Source of the DNA: a virus
Virus record (IMG/VR): IMGVR_UViG_3300030202_001835
Location: 1-31,307 of that record
DNA length: 31,307 bases
Strand: one strand, 5' to 3'
Shown: positions 5,438 to 14,225 of the stretch, one piece after another
How the letters are laid out: each line of letters begins with the position of its first letter
Numbering within the stretch: position 1 is the stretch's first letter
The notes under the pieces: generated by a model
Told to the model about the DNA's origin: nothing
What the model saw: only the letters and a program-made list of their open reading frames with translations
The model's database searches: none
Program-made: the position numbers and the translations under genes

Positions 5438-7828
5438 TTAATCATCACCAACTTTAACATCCTCAGTGATATCTGTATCTCCGTTCCCTACCTGGGAAAT
5501 TACATTTAAATTTCCAGATAATTTATATTCATTTTCTTTTGGATTAAATACCATTTTATTAATTGTAACAAGATTATCATCACATTCAGAAAAATCATTA
5601 TTGCCTGGGGTATTGAAATCAGTGATCCCCCATCCCATCCAGATCCGATCACTAAAAAACATTGGCCTTTTATTAGGATCCATTAGCTTGAAAGTTCCCT
5701 CATAATACTTCTGCCTATCTTGGTGATTGTTTGCTAGATCTTGATTGATCAGCTGTGGCAGTTGTTTTGCTTTTTCCCTTTTTTCATCCAGAGTTGTTCC
5801 ATAAATTGATTGAGGCCTGGCAAAAACTCTAGTTGTAAAATTATCAATTGTTGGATCTGCTGTTCCAACATAATTTCCAATTCCCCTGGCTTTTATTTTT
5901 ATTTTCTCTGAATCATCAGCTGTATTATCATTTATATCAGCAACAAATGTTTTTGGAGAATCTACCGAATCATCAACATAAAGCTGAACATTATCGTAAT
6001 ATGTTCCCTTGTATTCTGGAAAAACATCATCATTTAAGTTGCTAGCATTAGATTGAAAAGCATCTCCAAAATATAAAAATGCTGGATAAAATAATATTCT
6101 TATGGCAAAATTTGTATCAGCTTCAGAATCAAATTCTCCATATGGGCTGGATATTTCTCCAGAAAAACTCAACCATTTATTATAATCCTCTTTTCTTACT
6201 CTTAATTGGCCTCCCCCTCTATATGTTGAGATGCTATTTTGCCATCCAGATCTGCTCTCAAAACTGAAATCAACATTCCCATCATTAGATCTCCAATATT
6301 TTTTTGGATTGTTTATATCTATATTCCCAGATGAATCTAGCTCATATAATATGATCCTATATGGGAGCCTAACCTCATTATAATCAATATTTGAAAAAGC
6401 ACTTAATGGCTGAGGAATTGGATCCATATGCACATAAACATTTGCCTCAACTCTTAAATTTTCTGTGAATCCTTTTACATTCCTAATGTTGGATCCCTGG
6501 CCTGTCATTATAGCAATAGGTGTTTGTGATGGTGTGTGCTGAGTTCCAGCTCTGATCCCATTATGATAAACTGATGTCATTGGGGTAATTGCCTTTGTAA
6601 AAAATGAGGATCCTCCTTGTTTTCTAAAATTTGCTCCATGAGTAGGACTATTGTTTGCTGAATAACATCTAATCCATTGGCTGGTATATGCAACCTGGGC
6701 TGTTGTTGGATAGCCTCCAAAACTCCATCCCTCATGGAATCCAACTTGTACAGGATTTCCATTGCCAACATATTCCATTCCAGAATTGCTCCAGATTTGA
6801 TCTTTTTTAAATTGATTAATATCAACCTCATTCTCAATGCTTTTTACTCTTGGCCTGTAAAATTCTTTGAGATCAATTGGCTTTAATTTTTCTGGGGCAA
6901 TATATAGCCTGGATTCAATTTGATTAGCAAAAAAGTTCCCAGATCCAGATCCGTATTTATGCCATAATGTATTATAATTTAATGTATTTCTTAATCTATT
7001 TCTGACAAAATTAAAAGTGTTAGAAACTGCAACTCCAGAAACATTATCCCTGGCTCTCTCTCTATATTCATTTTGAATATAAGAATCAAATTGCCCCTGG
7101 TTTTGATCAATCATCCAATATCCCTGGGATTGATATATTCTAGCTCCTATGGCTTGCATAATATAAGTTAATTGCTCTTTAGCATTTAATCTGCCATATC
7201 CATTTTTAAATTGATAGGGAGTTGTAACATATAAGAAAGTTAAAATCCTGTCAGATAAAACAGAGTTGTTTAATAAATATTCTATATGATAATAGTTAGT
7301 GGCATTCCAAAACTGCAATGTTGTAGTTTCATTATCATCATTAATATTTATCATCTTTAAAATATGATATAAAATTTTGTTAAACTGATTTCCAGTTTCC
7401 CTGGGAACTAAATATGAATCCCTACCTTTTAATAATGATAGCCCATCAAATGCTTTAAATTTTAACAGATTTGGCAATGGATTTATATCTCTGGCCATAT
7501 CATCAGCAACCAAAAATCCGATCCAATAATTTTTATAAGTTGAGGATCCAGGATCTAAATATTTTAATATAATTCTATGCTCTTTTTCAGAGGTAAAAAC
7601 TAGATCATCAAATTGCTTTAAAGATTCCTCCCAAATTTGAATAGTGGCTGATGATCCGTATATAGATCCATATTCATTATCCTCCCCATCATATCTAATA
7701 ACAATTGGGGATTTTCCACCTTTTACCTGGGATGATGTTCCAGTATATCCTCTCTCTTGAATTATTAATCTATAAGAATGCCCCTCAACATCTCCAAAAT
7801 CTAGGGTGTATTTATTATTATAAGCCAT
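5438..7828 (-). CDS. Large tail-tip (distal tail/hub) protein
   Basis: A 796-residue protein directly after the tape measure gene (3 bases between them), the standard place for the distal tail and hub proteins of siphoviruses. The N-terminal part (1-160: YTLDFGDVEGHSYRLIIQERGY, later YWIGFLVADDM and LLKFKAFDGLSLLKG) resembles the tail-tip proteins common in Bacteroidetes phages. The rest is beta-rich with many Asn, Gly and aromatic residues, and the C-terminus ends in an acidic run. No enzymatic motif is visible. I infer that it caps the tail tube and attaches the fibres. Function by position and composition, not by a diagnostic motif. Confidence 0.7.
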   Translation of the reverse strand: MAYNNKYTLDFGDVEGHSYRLIIQERGYTGTSSQVKGGKSPIVIRYDGEDNEYGSIYGSSATIQIWEESLKQFDDLVFTSEKEHRIILKYLDPGSSTYKNYWIGFLVADDMARDINPLPNLLKFKAFDGLSLLKGRDSYLVPRETGNQFNKILYHILKMININDDNETTTLQFWNATNYYHIEYLLNNSVLSDRILTFLYVTTPYQFKNGYGRLNAKEQLTYIMQAIGARIYQSQGYWMIDQNQGQFDSYIQNEYRERARDNVSGVAVSNTFNFVRNRLRNTLNYNTLWHKYGSGSGNFFANQIESRLYIAPEKLKPIDLKEFYRPRVKSIENEVDINQFKKDQIWSNSGMEYVGNGNPVQVGFHEGWSFGGYPTTAQVAYTSQWIRCYSANNSPTHGANFRKQGGSSFFTKAITPMTSVYHNGIRAGTQHTPSQTPIAIMTGQGSNIRNVKGFTENLRVEANVYVHMDPIPQPLSAFSNIDYNEVRLPYRIILYELDSSGNIDINNPKKYWRSNDGNVDFSFESRSGWQNSISTYRGGGQLRVRKEDYNKWLSFSGEISSPYGEFDSEADTNFAIRILFYPAFLYFGDAFQSNASNLNDDVFPEYKGTYYDNVQLYVDDSVDSPKTFVADINDNTADDSEKIKIKARGIGNYVGTADPTIDNFTTRVFARPQSIYGTTLDEKREKAKQLPQLINQDLANNHQDRQKYYEGTFKLMDPNKRPMFFSDRIWMGWGITDFNTPGNNDFSECDDNLVTINKMVFNPKENEYKLSGNLNVISQVGNGDTDITEDVKVGDD

Positions 7829-7831
7829 TTT

Positions 7832-10240
7832 TTATTGTGTATATCTTGTTCTAGTTTTTTGTGTACGATCTAAAGCAAGAACTAAATTTTCTCCAGAGAT
7901 CTCAAACTGGCCTCCAACTTCAACATGCTGAGATCCACGATCTGAAAGCATGCCATTTAATTTACTTAATGGAGCAATAACTTCTGGATTAGATCTAGCT
8001 CCAGCATATTCACCCATTATCCCCATGGTTGCTCCACTAACAATACCACCCTTTGCGAATGCTGGCACTTTTGCAAATGATTTTGAAACTATTGCCATTA
8101 ATCCAGCAATAAGAGCTGGCATAATAAATGCCCCAAATGGAGTTTTAGATGCAGTTTCTGTTCCAGATTGAACTGCATTGGCTGTTGATACTGCTTTTGA
8201 TACTGCAATTTGTTTTAGAGCTGTTTGCATAAGAGCTCCAGCAAAAGCCTTTAAGGGGTTTGTTGAGTTTGCCATACTGCTGGCAAAATTATCAGCCATG
8301 CCTAGCATGTTACTCTGTAAAGCCTCCCCAGATTCCTGGAGAAATTGTTGAAAGCCATTATTTTTTTCTTCTAGATCAGTAATGATTCCATCTGGATCTG
8401 TTCCAGGATCATCATCATCAGTTCCATCATCTCCTGGGCTAGGAGGTGATTTAAATTCTGGAGCTGGGATCTCAATTGTTTTACCAGAAAAAACTCCTTT
8501 GATCTGCTCTAGCAATCCATTGGCCATGTCAGCCCCTTTGCCTGTAAATTCATCAATATCATCAGTAGTAATTAGCTCAATTTTTTCTCTGCCTAATGCA
8601 TCTCCAGTAGCTTTAACAAAATTCTGTATTGCTGAATCTCCAGCCTTTTCAAAAACCCCATTAACATCATCCATCATGCCAGTAAAATTATCATAAACAG
8701 CATCTCCTACTCTGCCCATTCCCTCCTCAATTAGATCATAATCAAATGTTAAAGCTCCTTTAATTATATTTCCTAGGCCTCCAAATAAATCTCCTAATAA
8801 GCCAAATCCTCTCTGGAATGATGATACTAATGCCTCAATAACTGCAACAGCTATATCATACATAGTTTTAAAAAATGCCCCTATTCCATGAATGATCATG
8901 GCAAAAGCTGTTGATTCATTATATAGATCAATAAAATAATTTGCTATATCAACCAGGATCTGTTTGATCCCATCCCATTCACTATAAACAACATATGCAA
9001 CAGCACTAAGCCCAGCAACTATTAAACCAATTGGAGATAATATTGCCCCAATAATCGAAAGTAAAGTTCCGAATAATGATATGATCATTGGCAATGCCAA
9101 AGTAACTCCAGCTAATGATCCAATTAACAATTGAGTTTCAGAATCTAAGCTCTGAAAGGATGATACTGCATTTTGAAAAAAGTTTGAAATTGTTGCTATT
9201 GCTGATGCAACCATTGGCATTATTACAGCTCCCAGCTCATTCATACTGGATGAGATGCCATTCATTGCTTGCTTTAATTTGAAACTAGATGATTTTTCAG
9301 TTTCTTCAAATGCTTCATCTAAAGCATTATGAGAATTTTTTATCTCAGCCAGTACCTCCTTATATGCATCTCCCTGGGATCCAGCTGTACCTAGAACAGC
9401 TGTAAGGGCTCTAATATTAGGGAATAAAGCTGATAAGGAATCAATATTTCCACCAGTAGCCTCCATTAACATTTCAAGAGTTCCAGCTAGGCCATCAGTT
9501 GAAAGTTTATCTCTTAATCCCTCAGCTGATAAATCAAATTTTGCAAGTTCATCCCTAGCCTCTTGTGTTGGTGATGCTAACCCAGCCATTATAGATCTCA
9601 ATCCAGTAACAGCTGAGGCACTATCAACCCCTAATCTTGTAAATGTTGCAATAGATGCTCCGACTTCTTCAAATGAGATTCCCATTGTTTGAGCCATACC
9701 AACAACCCTCCCCAGAGTTGGAGCTAATTCTGATGCCTCTAGGTTACCCTGTTCAACAACTTTCTTAAAAACATTCATTGCATGAGTTGCACTCATGTTC
9801 TCCTTTTTATAGGCATTCATGATCCCTGTTGTAGCTCTCGCAATATCTTTTACATCACCCATTCCAACAGCTGATGCTTTTGATGCCATGCCCAATAGCT
9901 CCAGGGCTTTCTCACCCTCTACCCCAGCTGATGTAACTGCAAATAATGCATCAGATACAGCATTCATTGATTGCCCTGTTCTTACTGCAATTCCCTTGAT
10001 GTTTTGCTCATATAATTTGAAATCTGATTCTGATGCTCCAACTAAGGTTTTTATCTTAGTCATATTTTCATCAAAAGTTTTAGCCATCATTGTTGAGGCT
10101 CCTCCGAAAATTGTAAGTGGCAAAGTAACGGATCTGATTGATCCAGCGAATGATTTAAGGGATTTTCCAGCTGATTTTAAGCCAGCTGATAATTTAGAGG
10201 AATTAACCCCTATATTAACCATCAATTGTTTTGTAGCCAT
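7832..10240 (-). CDS. Tape measure protein
   Basis: This 802-residue protein sets tail length and is ejected with the DNA. The N-terminal half (about 55-300) is a TP901-type tape measure domain: FDENMTKIKTLVGAS, ALFAVTSAGVEGEKALELLGMASKASAVGM and LAPTLGRVVGMAQTMGISFEEVGA are typical. A long hydrophobic stretch follows (about 365-420, including LPMIISLFGTLLSIIGAILS), then a Pro/Asp-rich linker and a C-terminal region with AFAKGGIVSGATMGIMGEYA, the usual tape measure ending. At roughly 1.5 angstrom per residue the tail would be about 120 nm, which is an estimate. It follows the G-T chaperone genes as expected. Confidence 0.92.
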   Translation of the reverse strand: MATKQLMVNIGVNSSKLSAGLKSAGKSLKSFAGSIRSVTLPLTIFGGASTMMAKTFDENMTKIKTLVGASESDFKLYEQNIKGIAVRTGQSMNAVSDALFAVTSAGVEGEKALELLGMASKASAVGMGDVKDIARATTGIMNAYKKENMSATHAMNVFKKVVEQGNLEASELAPTLGRVVGMAQTMGISFEEVGASIATFTRLGVDSASAVTGLRSIMAGLASPTQEARDELAKFDLSAEGLRDKLSTDGLAGTLEMLMEATGGNIDSLSALFPNIRALTAVLGTAGSQGDAYKEVLAEIKNSHNALDEAFEETEKSSSFKLKQAMNGISSSMNELGAVIMPMVASAIATISNFFQNAVSSFQSLDSETQLLIGSLAGVTLALPMIISLFGTLLSIIGAILSPIGLIVAGLSAVAYVVYSEWDGIKQILVDIANYFIDLYNESTAFAMIIHGIGAFFKTMYDIAVAVIEALVSSFQRGFGLLGDLFGGLGNIIKGALTFDYDLIEEGMGRVGDAVYDNFTGMMDDVNGVFEKAGDSAIQNFVKATGDALGREKIELITTDDIDEFTGKGADMANGLLEQIKGVFSGKTIEIPAPEFKSPPSPGDDGTDDDDPGTDPDGIITDLEEKNNGFQQFLQESGEALQSNMLGMADNFASSMANSTNPLKAFAGALMQTALKQIAVSKAVSTANAVQSGTETASKTPFGAFIMPALIAGLMAIVSKSFAKVPAFAKGGIVSGATMGIMGEYAGARSNPEVIAPLSKLNGMLSDRGSQHVEVGGQFEISGENLVLALDRTQKTRTRYTQ

Positions 10241-10257
10241 AGGATATAGAGTTTAGG

Positions 10258-10265
10258 CAAATTTA
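10258..10265 (-). promoter_or_regulatory. TAAATTTG box before the tape measure gene
   Basis: A TAnnTTTG match in the 39-base gap between the chaperone T frame and the tape measure ATG, 18 bases ahead of the start. No TTG lies at the usual distance. Such boxes occur by chance in AT-rich DNA, so confidence is low. Confidence 0.35.
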
Positions 10266-10279
10266 CGAAAAATAAAAGT

Positions 10280-10612
10280 TTATTTTTTCCTAAGCTGATC
10301 CAGGGGATTTTTTACTGGCTTGTTAAAATTTTTTACTCTTTGTAAAAATGCCTCATATTCTTTTGGTGTTGATTTTGGTTTTCCTATATCCAGATAAGTA
10401 TCTTGGGGGAGTTTAAACATTTGATGGGGCTTGATCATTTGCCCCTTTTTAATTCCAGAGGTATTATATAGCATAGTTGCATTAAACCTCACTAACTCCC
10501 AGGAAAAATATTTTTGTAATAAATGATGCTCAGCCATGAGCTCATTTTCTTTCCATGTAGATCTCCAAAATTGATCTGGATTTATACCACATTCTGAGAT
10601 ATAAAAATCCAT
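10280..10612 (-). CDS. Tail assembly chaperone, T part (made by frameshift)
   Basis: This 110-residue frame begins MDFYISECGINPDQFWRSTWKENEL, the usual start of the T domain of G-T tail chaperones. Reading upstream in the same frame there is no stop back to the A-run at 10633-10642. A -1 slip there joins the G protein through the residues IITIDDL to this frame, so the natural product is most likely the fusion G-T (10280-11010) rather than a protein started at this ATG. The T part of such fusions recruits tail-tube subunits to the tape measure protein during assembly and is absent from virions. The next gene is the tape measure, as in lambda. Confidence 0.8.
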   Translation of the reverse strand: MDFYISECGINPDQFWRSTWKENELMAEHHLLQKYFSWELVRFNATMLYNTSGIKKGQMIKPHQMFKLPQDTYLDIGKPKSTPKEYEAFLQRVKNFNKPVKNPLDQLRKK

Positions 10613-10626
10613 GAGATCATCAATGG

Positions 10627-11010
10627 TTATGATTTTTTTTTTGCCTTGGTTGTTTGTTTAACATTCCTCTTGATCCCAGCATTCATATCATTCCCCAGGA
10701 TCCTGGATTCCATCATTGCCTCCATGATCTTAGAAATTTCCTGGGCATCAACATCCTCCATCCACATTCCAACCTGGAATTTATTAAAGGTTATTTCTTT
10801 CCCAGTTTCTTGATGATCAGCTAAGATAGCTGAGTAAACAAGATCTCTGATTGCTCCAATGTTTGCAGATCCATCATTAAAAAGATCCCCAATTTTATCA
10901 ATGGGGATCCCCAGGGCTTCAGTAAAGTTTGCCCAAAAATTCATAGAAAAATGCATTGTATATTTTTTACCATTTAATTCAATGATATAATATCCTCGCC
11001 TTTTATTCAT
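10627..11010 (-). CDS. Tail assembly chaperone, G part
   Basis: A 127-residue protein that begins with a beta hairpin (YYIIELNGKKYTMHFSMNFWANF) and continues with helices, the layout of G-type tail chaperones. It ends with TTKAKKKS, where the Lys run is coded by ten A residues that form a slippery site. G coats the tape measure protein during tail assembly and is made in excess over the frameshifted G-T form. It lies between the tail-tube genes and the tape measure gene. The call rests on position, frameshift site and the T partner more than on sequence similarity. Confidence 0.8.
   Translation of the reverse strand: MNKRRGYYIIELNGKKYTMHFSMNFWANFTEALGIPIDKIGDLFNDGSANIGAIRDLVYSAILADHQETGKEITFNKFQVGMWMEDVDAQEISKIMEAMMESRILGNDMNAGIKRNVKQTTKAKKKS
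10633..10642 (-). promoter_or_regulatory. Programmed -1 frameshift slippery site
   Basis: Ten consecutive A on the minus strand at the end of the G gene contain the canonical A-AAA-AAN heptamer read as GCA AAA AAA AAA TCA TAA. Shifting back one base gives AAA ATC ATA ACC ATT GAT GAT CTC ATG, which runs straight into the T frame. Confidence 0.75.
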
Positions 11011-11035
11011 TCGCTAAAATTTAATTTATAATCTA

Positions 11036-11443
11036 TTAGTTAGTTGATTTTACAATATCTCCAGTTAGAGTTATAGATCCAGAATAAGATACAGGAGATT
11101 CCATCTCTGCACTCATTTCAACTGAATCTAGAAAACCCTCAGCTGTATATATAGCATCACCTGTTACTGCTGTTCCAAATACACAAGTTATTTGAGTTCT
11201 AGCTAATACAAAATCAGCCAGCTCAATAGCATTTGTAGTATCAGAATAATCAACTAAACCATCAAAAGAAATAGATCCAGAGATAACACCAGCAATATGT
11301 TCAGCAAATCCGTTTGAATCTTTTGTTGTAGCTTCTGGCAGATCATTAGATAGTGATAATGAGCATGATGTTGTGTGCCCTAAAGTATTTCCCTCAACTT
11401 TTAGAATTAGATTAGTTCCATTAAAAACATTTGTTGTTGGCAT
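11036..11443 (-). CDS. Major tail tube protein, copy 2
   Basis: A 135-residue beta-rich protein related to the one encoded immediately upstream. Shared signatures are GTNLILKVEGNTLGHTTSC, SNDLPEATTKDSNGF and ELADFVLARTQ. The fold implied (a TP901-1/SPP1-type tail tube barrel) forms hexameric rings stacked along the tape measure. This shorter copy lacks the C-terminal extension of copy 1. It has its own promoter-like element (11476-11499), so it may be the more strongly expressed of the two. Which copy builds the tube and which caps or decorates it cannot be told here. Confidence 0.75.
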   Translation of the reverse strand: MPTTNVFNGTNLILKVEGNTLGHTTSCSLSLSNDLPEATTKDSNGFAEHIAGVISGSISFDGLVDYSDTTNAIELADFVLARTQITCVFGTAVTGDAIYTAEGFLDSVEMSAEMESPVSYSGSITLTGDIVKSTN

Positions 11444-11475
11444 ATCTAAAAAAATTTATTTGTTAATATTAATGC

Positions 11476-11499
11476 CAAAGATACAAAATAAATTATTAA
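11476..11499 (-). promoter_or_regulatory. Phage promoter element, copy A
   Basis: A TATCTTTG box preceded by AATTTATTTTG. The 24-base element matches 23 of 24 positions at 19103-19126 and shares its 13-base core with 21353-21365. It overlaps the stop codon of tail-tube copy 1 and lies about 33 bases ahead of copy 2. Confidence 0.55.
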
Positions 11500-11966
11500 G
11501 CTGAATCCCAATCCAGGGCAGTAGTTTGCCATGTATTGTAATCATTAACAGCCCAAACATTCCCAAGATCTGGATCTATAACTCTATATAAATTTGTTAT
11601 ATCAATTTCAATGCTGAAATTTACAGCCTCCTCTAGATTTGCAGTTTCTGAGGCATTGGTAACAAAGGCATCTCCCCTAAATGTATATCCTGTATCTGAT
11701 TGAATATAAATATCAACTGGAGTTCTAAGTAAAACAAGATCTGAAAGCTCCTCATAATTTAAGGGATCCCCATATCTTGTTAAACCACCAACTGAGATCT
11801 GGGCTGATCTTAATCCACAAATAACCTCCTGGAATCCATTTGAATCTTTGTTTGTTGATTCTGGCAGATCTGCCTGGATCGTTAAATTGCAAGTGTTTGA
11901 ATGGCCGATTATTTGATTATCTGATGATCTAAAAATTGCAAAATTAGTTCCGTTAATTACAGCCAT
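11496..11966 (-). CDS. Major tail tube protein, copy 1 (with C-terminal extension)
   Basis: A 156-residue paralogue of the next gene. The two share the same order of motifs: GTNFAIFRSSDNQIIGHSNTC, QADLPESTNKDSNGFQEVICG and ELSDLVLLRTPVDI. Copy 1 has about 20 extra residues at the C-terminus (YRVIDPDLGNVWAVNDYNTW), which could form a surface decoration or a receptor-contacting tip. The start overlaps the stop of the fibre-like gene by one base. The two-gene arrangement suggests a tandem duplication followed by divergence; identity between the copies is low overall. Confidence 0.7.
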   Translation of the reverse strand: MAVINGTNFAIFRSSDNQIIGHSNTCNLTIQADLPESTNKDSNGFQEVICGLRSAQISVGGLTRYGDPLNYEELSDLVLLRTPVDIYIQSDTGYTFRGDAFVTNASETANLEEAVNFSIEIDITNLYRVIDPDLGNVWAVNDYNTWQTTALDWDSA

Positions 11967-13129
11967 TATGAGATGGTTTGATCTGTGTTAAATATCCAGC
12001 TGAAATCATCATTTAAAATTTGGTATTTAATTCTGCAATAAACTTCTGGAGATCCATTATAATGTTTTGTAAAACTCTTAATTGAAACTCCCTTATTTTT
12101 AAAATTAAAAACCTGGGGATTTGCTGATCCTGGAATTGTATTTGTTACCTCAGAATTAAAATAGAAATCATCTCCAAAATGATTAACAATAGCTCTCCTG
12201 GGAAATTCAGCAATAACCCTCATAGGCTGATTTCCAGAATATGCAGAATACTCTAATTCAAATGCATTTTTAAGAGTTCCATTAAATAGGATCTCACCTC
12301 CATTGTTATCATAAAACCAAAGGCACTCCTCAACAAAAATGAAACTCCCTTGCCCTGGAGCTGGTATAACTTCAACCCCCTCAATATCTATAAATCTAAC
12401 CTCGATTCCAGAGTTCATTGATGTTGATTGATTTGTTGTCAATGTATTAGTTGCTGGATCCCAGCTCTGAACTTCTAATCCAGCAATAATATTTCCATTT
12501 AATTGAATTGAATTTCCAGCAACAGGAGTTCCAAAATTCAAACTGATTTGATAGGTTGTTCCTGTTGTAAATGATCCTGTATGAGTTCCCCTTGCAGTAA
12601 GGCCATCAGTAGTATTAAAATTTGTGATCTTTATTGTTTTATATCTGGAGCTCTCAACAAATTTTCCATTCTTACCAAATCCTGGTAAATATTTTGGCTG
12701 GTTAACAGCCTGGGCAGTACCAAAAAAATCTCCCTGGCCATATGTTCCAAGTACAACATAATCAAAGTTATCTGAGATGAATAAATTTTTAGAATCAATA
12801 TTTAACCCCTTAGCTTTAAAAGCTCCATTAACTTCAAAGGCTGATGTTGGATTTGTTGTTCTAATTCCAACCTTTGCATTTGATGCAGAAAATAAATGAG
12901 TTTGCCCTATAAATTCAGATTCACCTCCAACCTCTAGATCATTGGTAACATCTAGATCTCCAGAGATCTCAGCTCCTTGGCCAGATCTGCCTAATTTTAA
13001 TGCTGTTGTATTTCCCTCACCATCTTCAATTGGAGTTGTTCCAGATGCTGGAATTGGCTGAGTTGAATCCTCAGCTTTTAATAACCCATTGTAAGTATCT
13101 TTGATCTGTTGATTTCCTAAATCTGCCAT
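11966..13129 (-). CDS. Tail fibre-like structural protein
   Basis: A 387-residue protein. Residues 42-75 are a repeat-like beta run (ALKLGRSGQGAEISGDLDVTNDLEVGG), and KVGIRTTNPTSAFEVNG (86-102) is the signature of many phage fibre and spike stems (GIGTT-P-LEVNG type). The rest is beta-rich without a recognised enzymatic site and probably forms a trimeric head that touches the cell surface. It sits between the holin and the tail-tube genes rather than behind the tail-tip gene, which is unusual but does not change the call. Receptor-binding function is inferred. Confidence 0.7.
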   Translation of the reverse strand: MADLGNQQIKDTYNGLLKAEDSTQPIPASGTTPIEDGEGNTTALKLGRSGQGAEISGDLDVTNDLEVGGESEFIGQTHLFSASNAKVGIRTTNPTSAFEVNGAFKAKGLNIDSKNLFISDNFDYVVLGTYGQGDFFGTAQAVNQPKYLPGFGKNGKFVESSRYKTIKITNFNTTDGLTARGTHTGSFTTGTTYQISLNFGTPVAGNSIQLNGNIIAGLEVQSWDPATNTLTTNQSTSMNSGIEVRFIDIEGVEVIPAPGQGSFIFVEECLWFYDNNGGEILFNGTLKNAFELEYSAYSGNQPMRVIAEFPRRAIVNHFGDDFYFNSEVTNTIPGSANPQVFNFKNKGVSIKSFTKHYNGSPEVYCRIKYQILNDDFSWIFNTDQTIS

Positions 13130-13131
13130 AA

Positions 13132-13575
13132 TTATTTTTTAAATATTTTTTCAGCTGATCTCATTCCAAAATATGAGGCATAGGTTGTAGTTAAAAGGAT
13201 CTTATATAATTCGATCCATTCATTATTTATATTAAATGCAATCTCTAAAGAATCAGCAACAATGAATAGAAATAATGATATTGTTAAAAATATCAGAGTT
13301 AATGGCCTAACAGATTTGGATAATTTATTATCTGATTTCATATCATAACCCCATCTATTTGAGATCTCATTCATCTCTTTCATCTCTTGATCCAGGATCA
13401 TCTTAGCCTGTTCTTTGTCAGCTGGAGGCATCTCTGGATCCTTATCAATTAAGTTTTTTACAATTCCGAGAACTCCAGAATCTGGCATCAGATCTCCAAC
13501 AACATTTAAGATCTTAGAATTTTTGCCTAATAAAAATTGCCCCAGTTTAGTTTCTTTAAATGCTTTTTTTGCCAT
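13132..13575 (-). CDS. Holin, 3TM type
   Basis: A 147-residue protein whose C-terminal half matches the phage and gene-transfer-agent holins with up to three membrane segments: RWGYDMKSDNKLSKSVRPLTLI (74-95) is the family signature, followed by spans at about 91-112 and 120-138 and a basic tail. The N-terminal half is soluble and charged. It would form the membrane lesion that lets the amidase encoded four bases upstream reach the peptidoglycan. The amidase-holin order with tight spacing supports a lysis pair. Confidence 0.85.
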   Translation of the reverse strand: MAKKAFKETKLGQFLLGKNSKILNVVGDLMPDSGVLGIVKNLIDKDPEMPPADKEQAKMILDQEMKEMNEISNRWGYDMKSDNKLSKSVRPLTLIFLTISLFLFIVADSLEIAFNINNEWIELYKILLTTTYASYFGMRSAEKIFKK

Positions 13576-13579
13576 GATA

Positions 13580-14056
13580 TTAAATTTGTGAATATTCTAT
13601 TTTACAATCAAAACAAGGGCATGCCTTGCTACTCCATTGATTATGCCCAGAGATCTCAGCCTCTGGATATATTTTTCTAAGATCTTTTAATAATGATCTT
13701 AACTGATGTTTTTGAATATCAGTTCTTGTATCTTTTGGATCTCCATTTTGATCTAAGCCTCCAATATAACAAATCCCCAGGGAGGATCTGTTTATGCCTT
13801 TTACATGAGCTGGGATCCTGTCAACATCTCTGCCAGTTTCTATTGTTCCCCTGGCATCATTACGGACTACCCAATTATAGCCTATGCCACTCCAGCCCCT
13901 ATTTTTATGCCATCTATCAATATCCTCAGCTGAGAAATCCATTCCCTCCTTTGTAGCTGAACAATGAACAACAATATGCTTTATTATTCTTTTACTTTTT
14001 TTTACCCCTGGTATTGGGTTTTCTTTTTTTGGTTGCTTTTTTTCTTCTACTTGCAT
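13580..14056 (-). CDS. N-acetylmuramoyl-L-alanine amidase (endolysin)
   Basis: A 158-residue amidase of the T7 lysozyme/PGRP (amidase_2) fold that cuts the bond between MurNAc and L-Ala in peptidoglycan. Zinc ligands His31 (VVHCSAT), His138 (GHNQW) and Cys146, and catalytic Tyr60 and Lys144, have the same mutual spacing as His17, Tyr46, His122, Lys128 and Cys130 of T7 lysozyme. There is no signal peptide; the N-terminal Lys/Glu-rich arm (1-22) is an extension. Export therefore depends on the holin encoded next to it. No cell-wall binding domain is present, as usual for phages of Gram-negative hosts. Confidence 0.93.
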   Translation of the reverse strand: MQVEEKKQPKKENPIPGVKKSKRIIKHIVVHCSATKEGMDFSAEDIDRWHKNRGWSGIGYNWVVRNDARGTIETGRDVDRIPAHVKGINRSSLGICYIGGLDQNGDPKDTRTDIQKHQLRSLLKDLRKIYPEAEISGHNQWSSKACPCFDCKIEYSQI

Positions 14057-14225
14057 AATAATATTTCTTTGTTCCTTTTATAAGTTTTGGATCAATACAA
14101 TCATCTTTTTTACAATCATCTGGATCATTACAGCACTCAGCCAGATCCTTAGCATTATAAACAAAAAACTTTTTGATCCATGCCCATATTTTTTTTAATG
14201 TCATCATAATAATTAAAGTTGCCAA
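13992..14225 (-). CDS. Small Cys-rich protein with basic tail
   Basis: A 77-residue protein that may start at the ATG at 14225, or at 14207 or 14204 (MTLKKIWAWIKKFF). An amphipathic Trp-rich N-terminal helix is followed by an Asp/Cys cluster with CC, C and C (AECCNDPDDCKKDDCIDP) and a strongly basic tail (KKATKKRKPNTRGKKK). It overlaps both neighbours: the outer-membrane protein gene by up to 13 bases and the amidase start by 65 bases. It lies in the lysis cassette. The four Cys could form a metal site or disulfides; function unknown. Confidence 0.55.
   Translation of the reverse strand: MATLIIMMTLKKIWAWIKKFFVYNAKDLAECCNDPDDCKKDDCIDPKLIKGTKKYYYASRRKKATKKRKPNTRGKKK

Noticed and set aside
6577-6837. 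Minus-strand ORF in another frame inside the tail-tip gene
   Set aside because: It lies wholly within a real gene and its translation is a frame shadow.
8382-10256. Plus-strand ORFs opposite the tape measure gene (8382-8696 and 9819-10256)
   Set aside because: They mirror the codon pattern of a clear minus-strand gene, have low-complexity Ser/Pro/Ala translations and no family signature.
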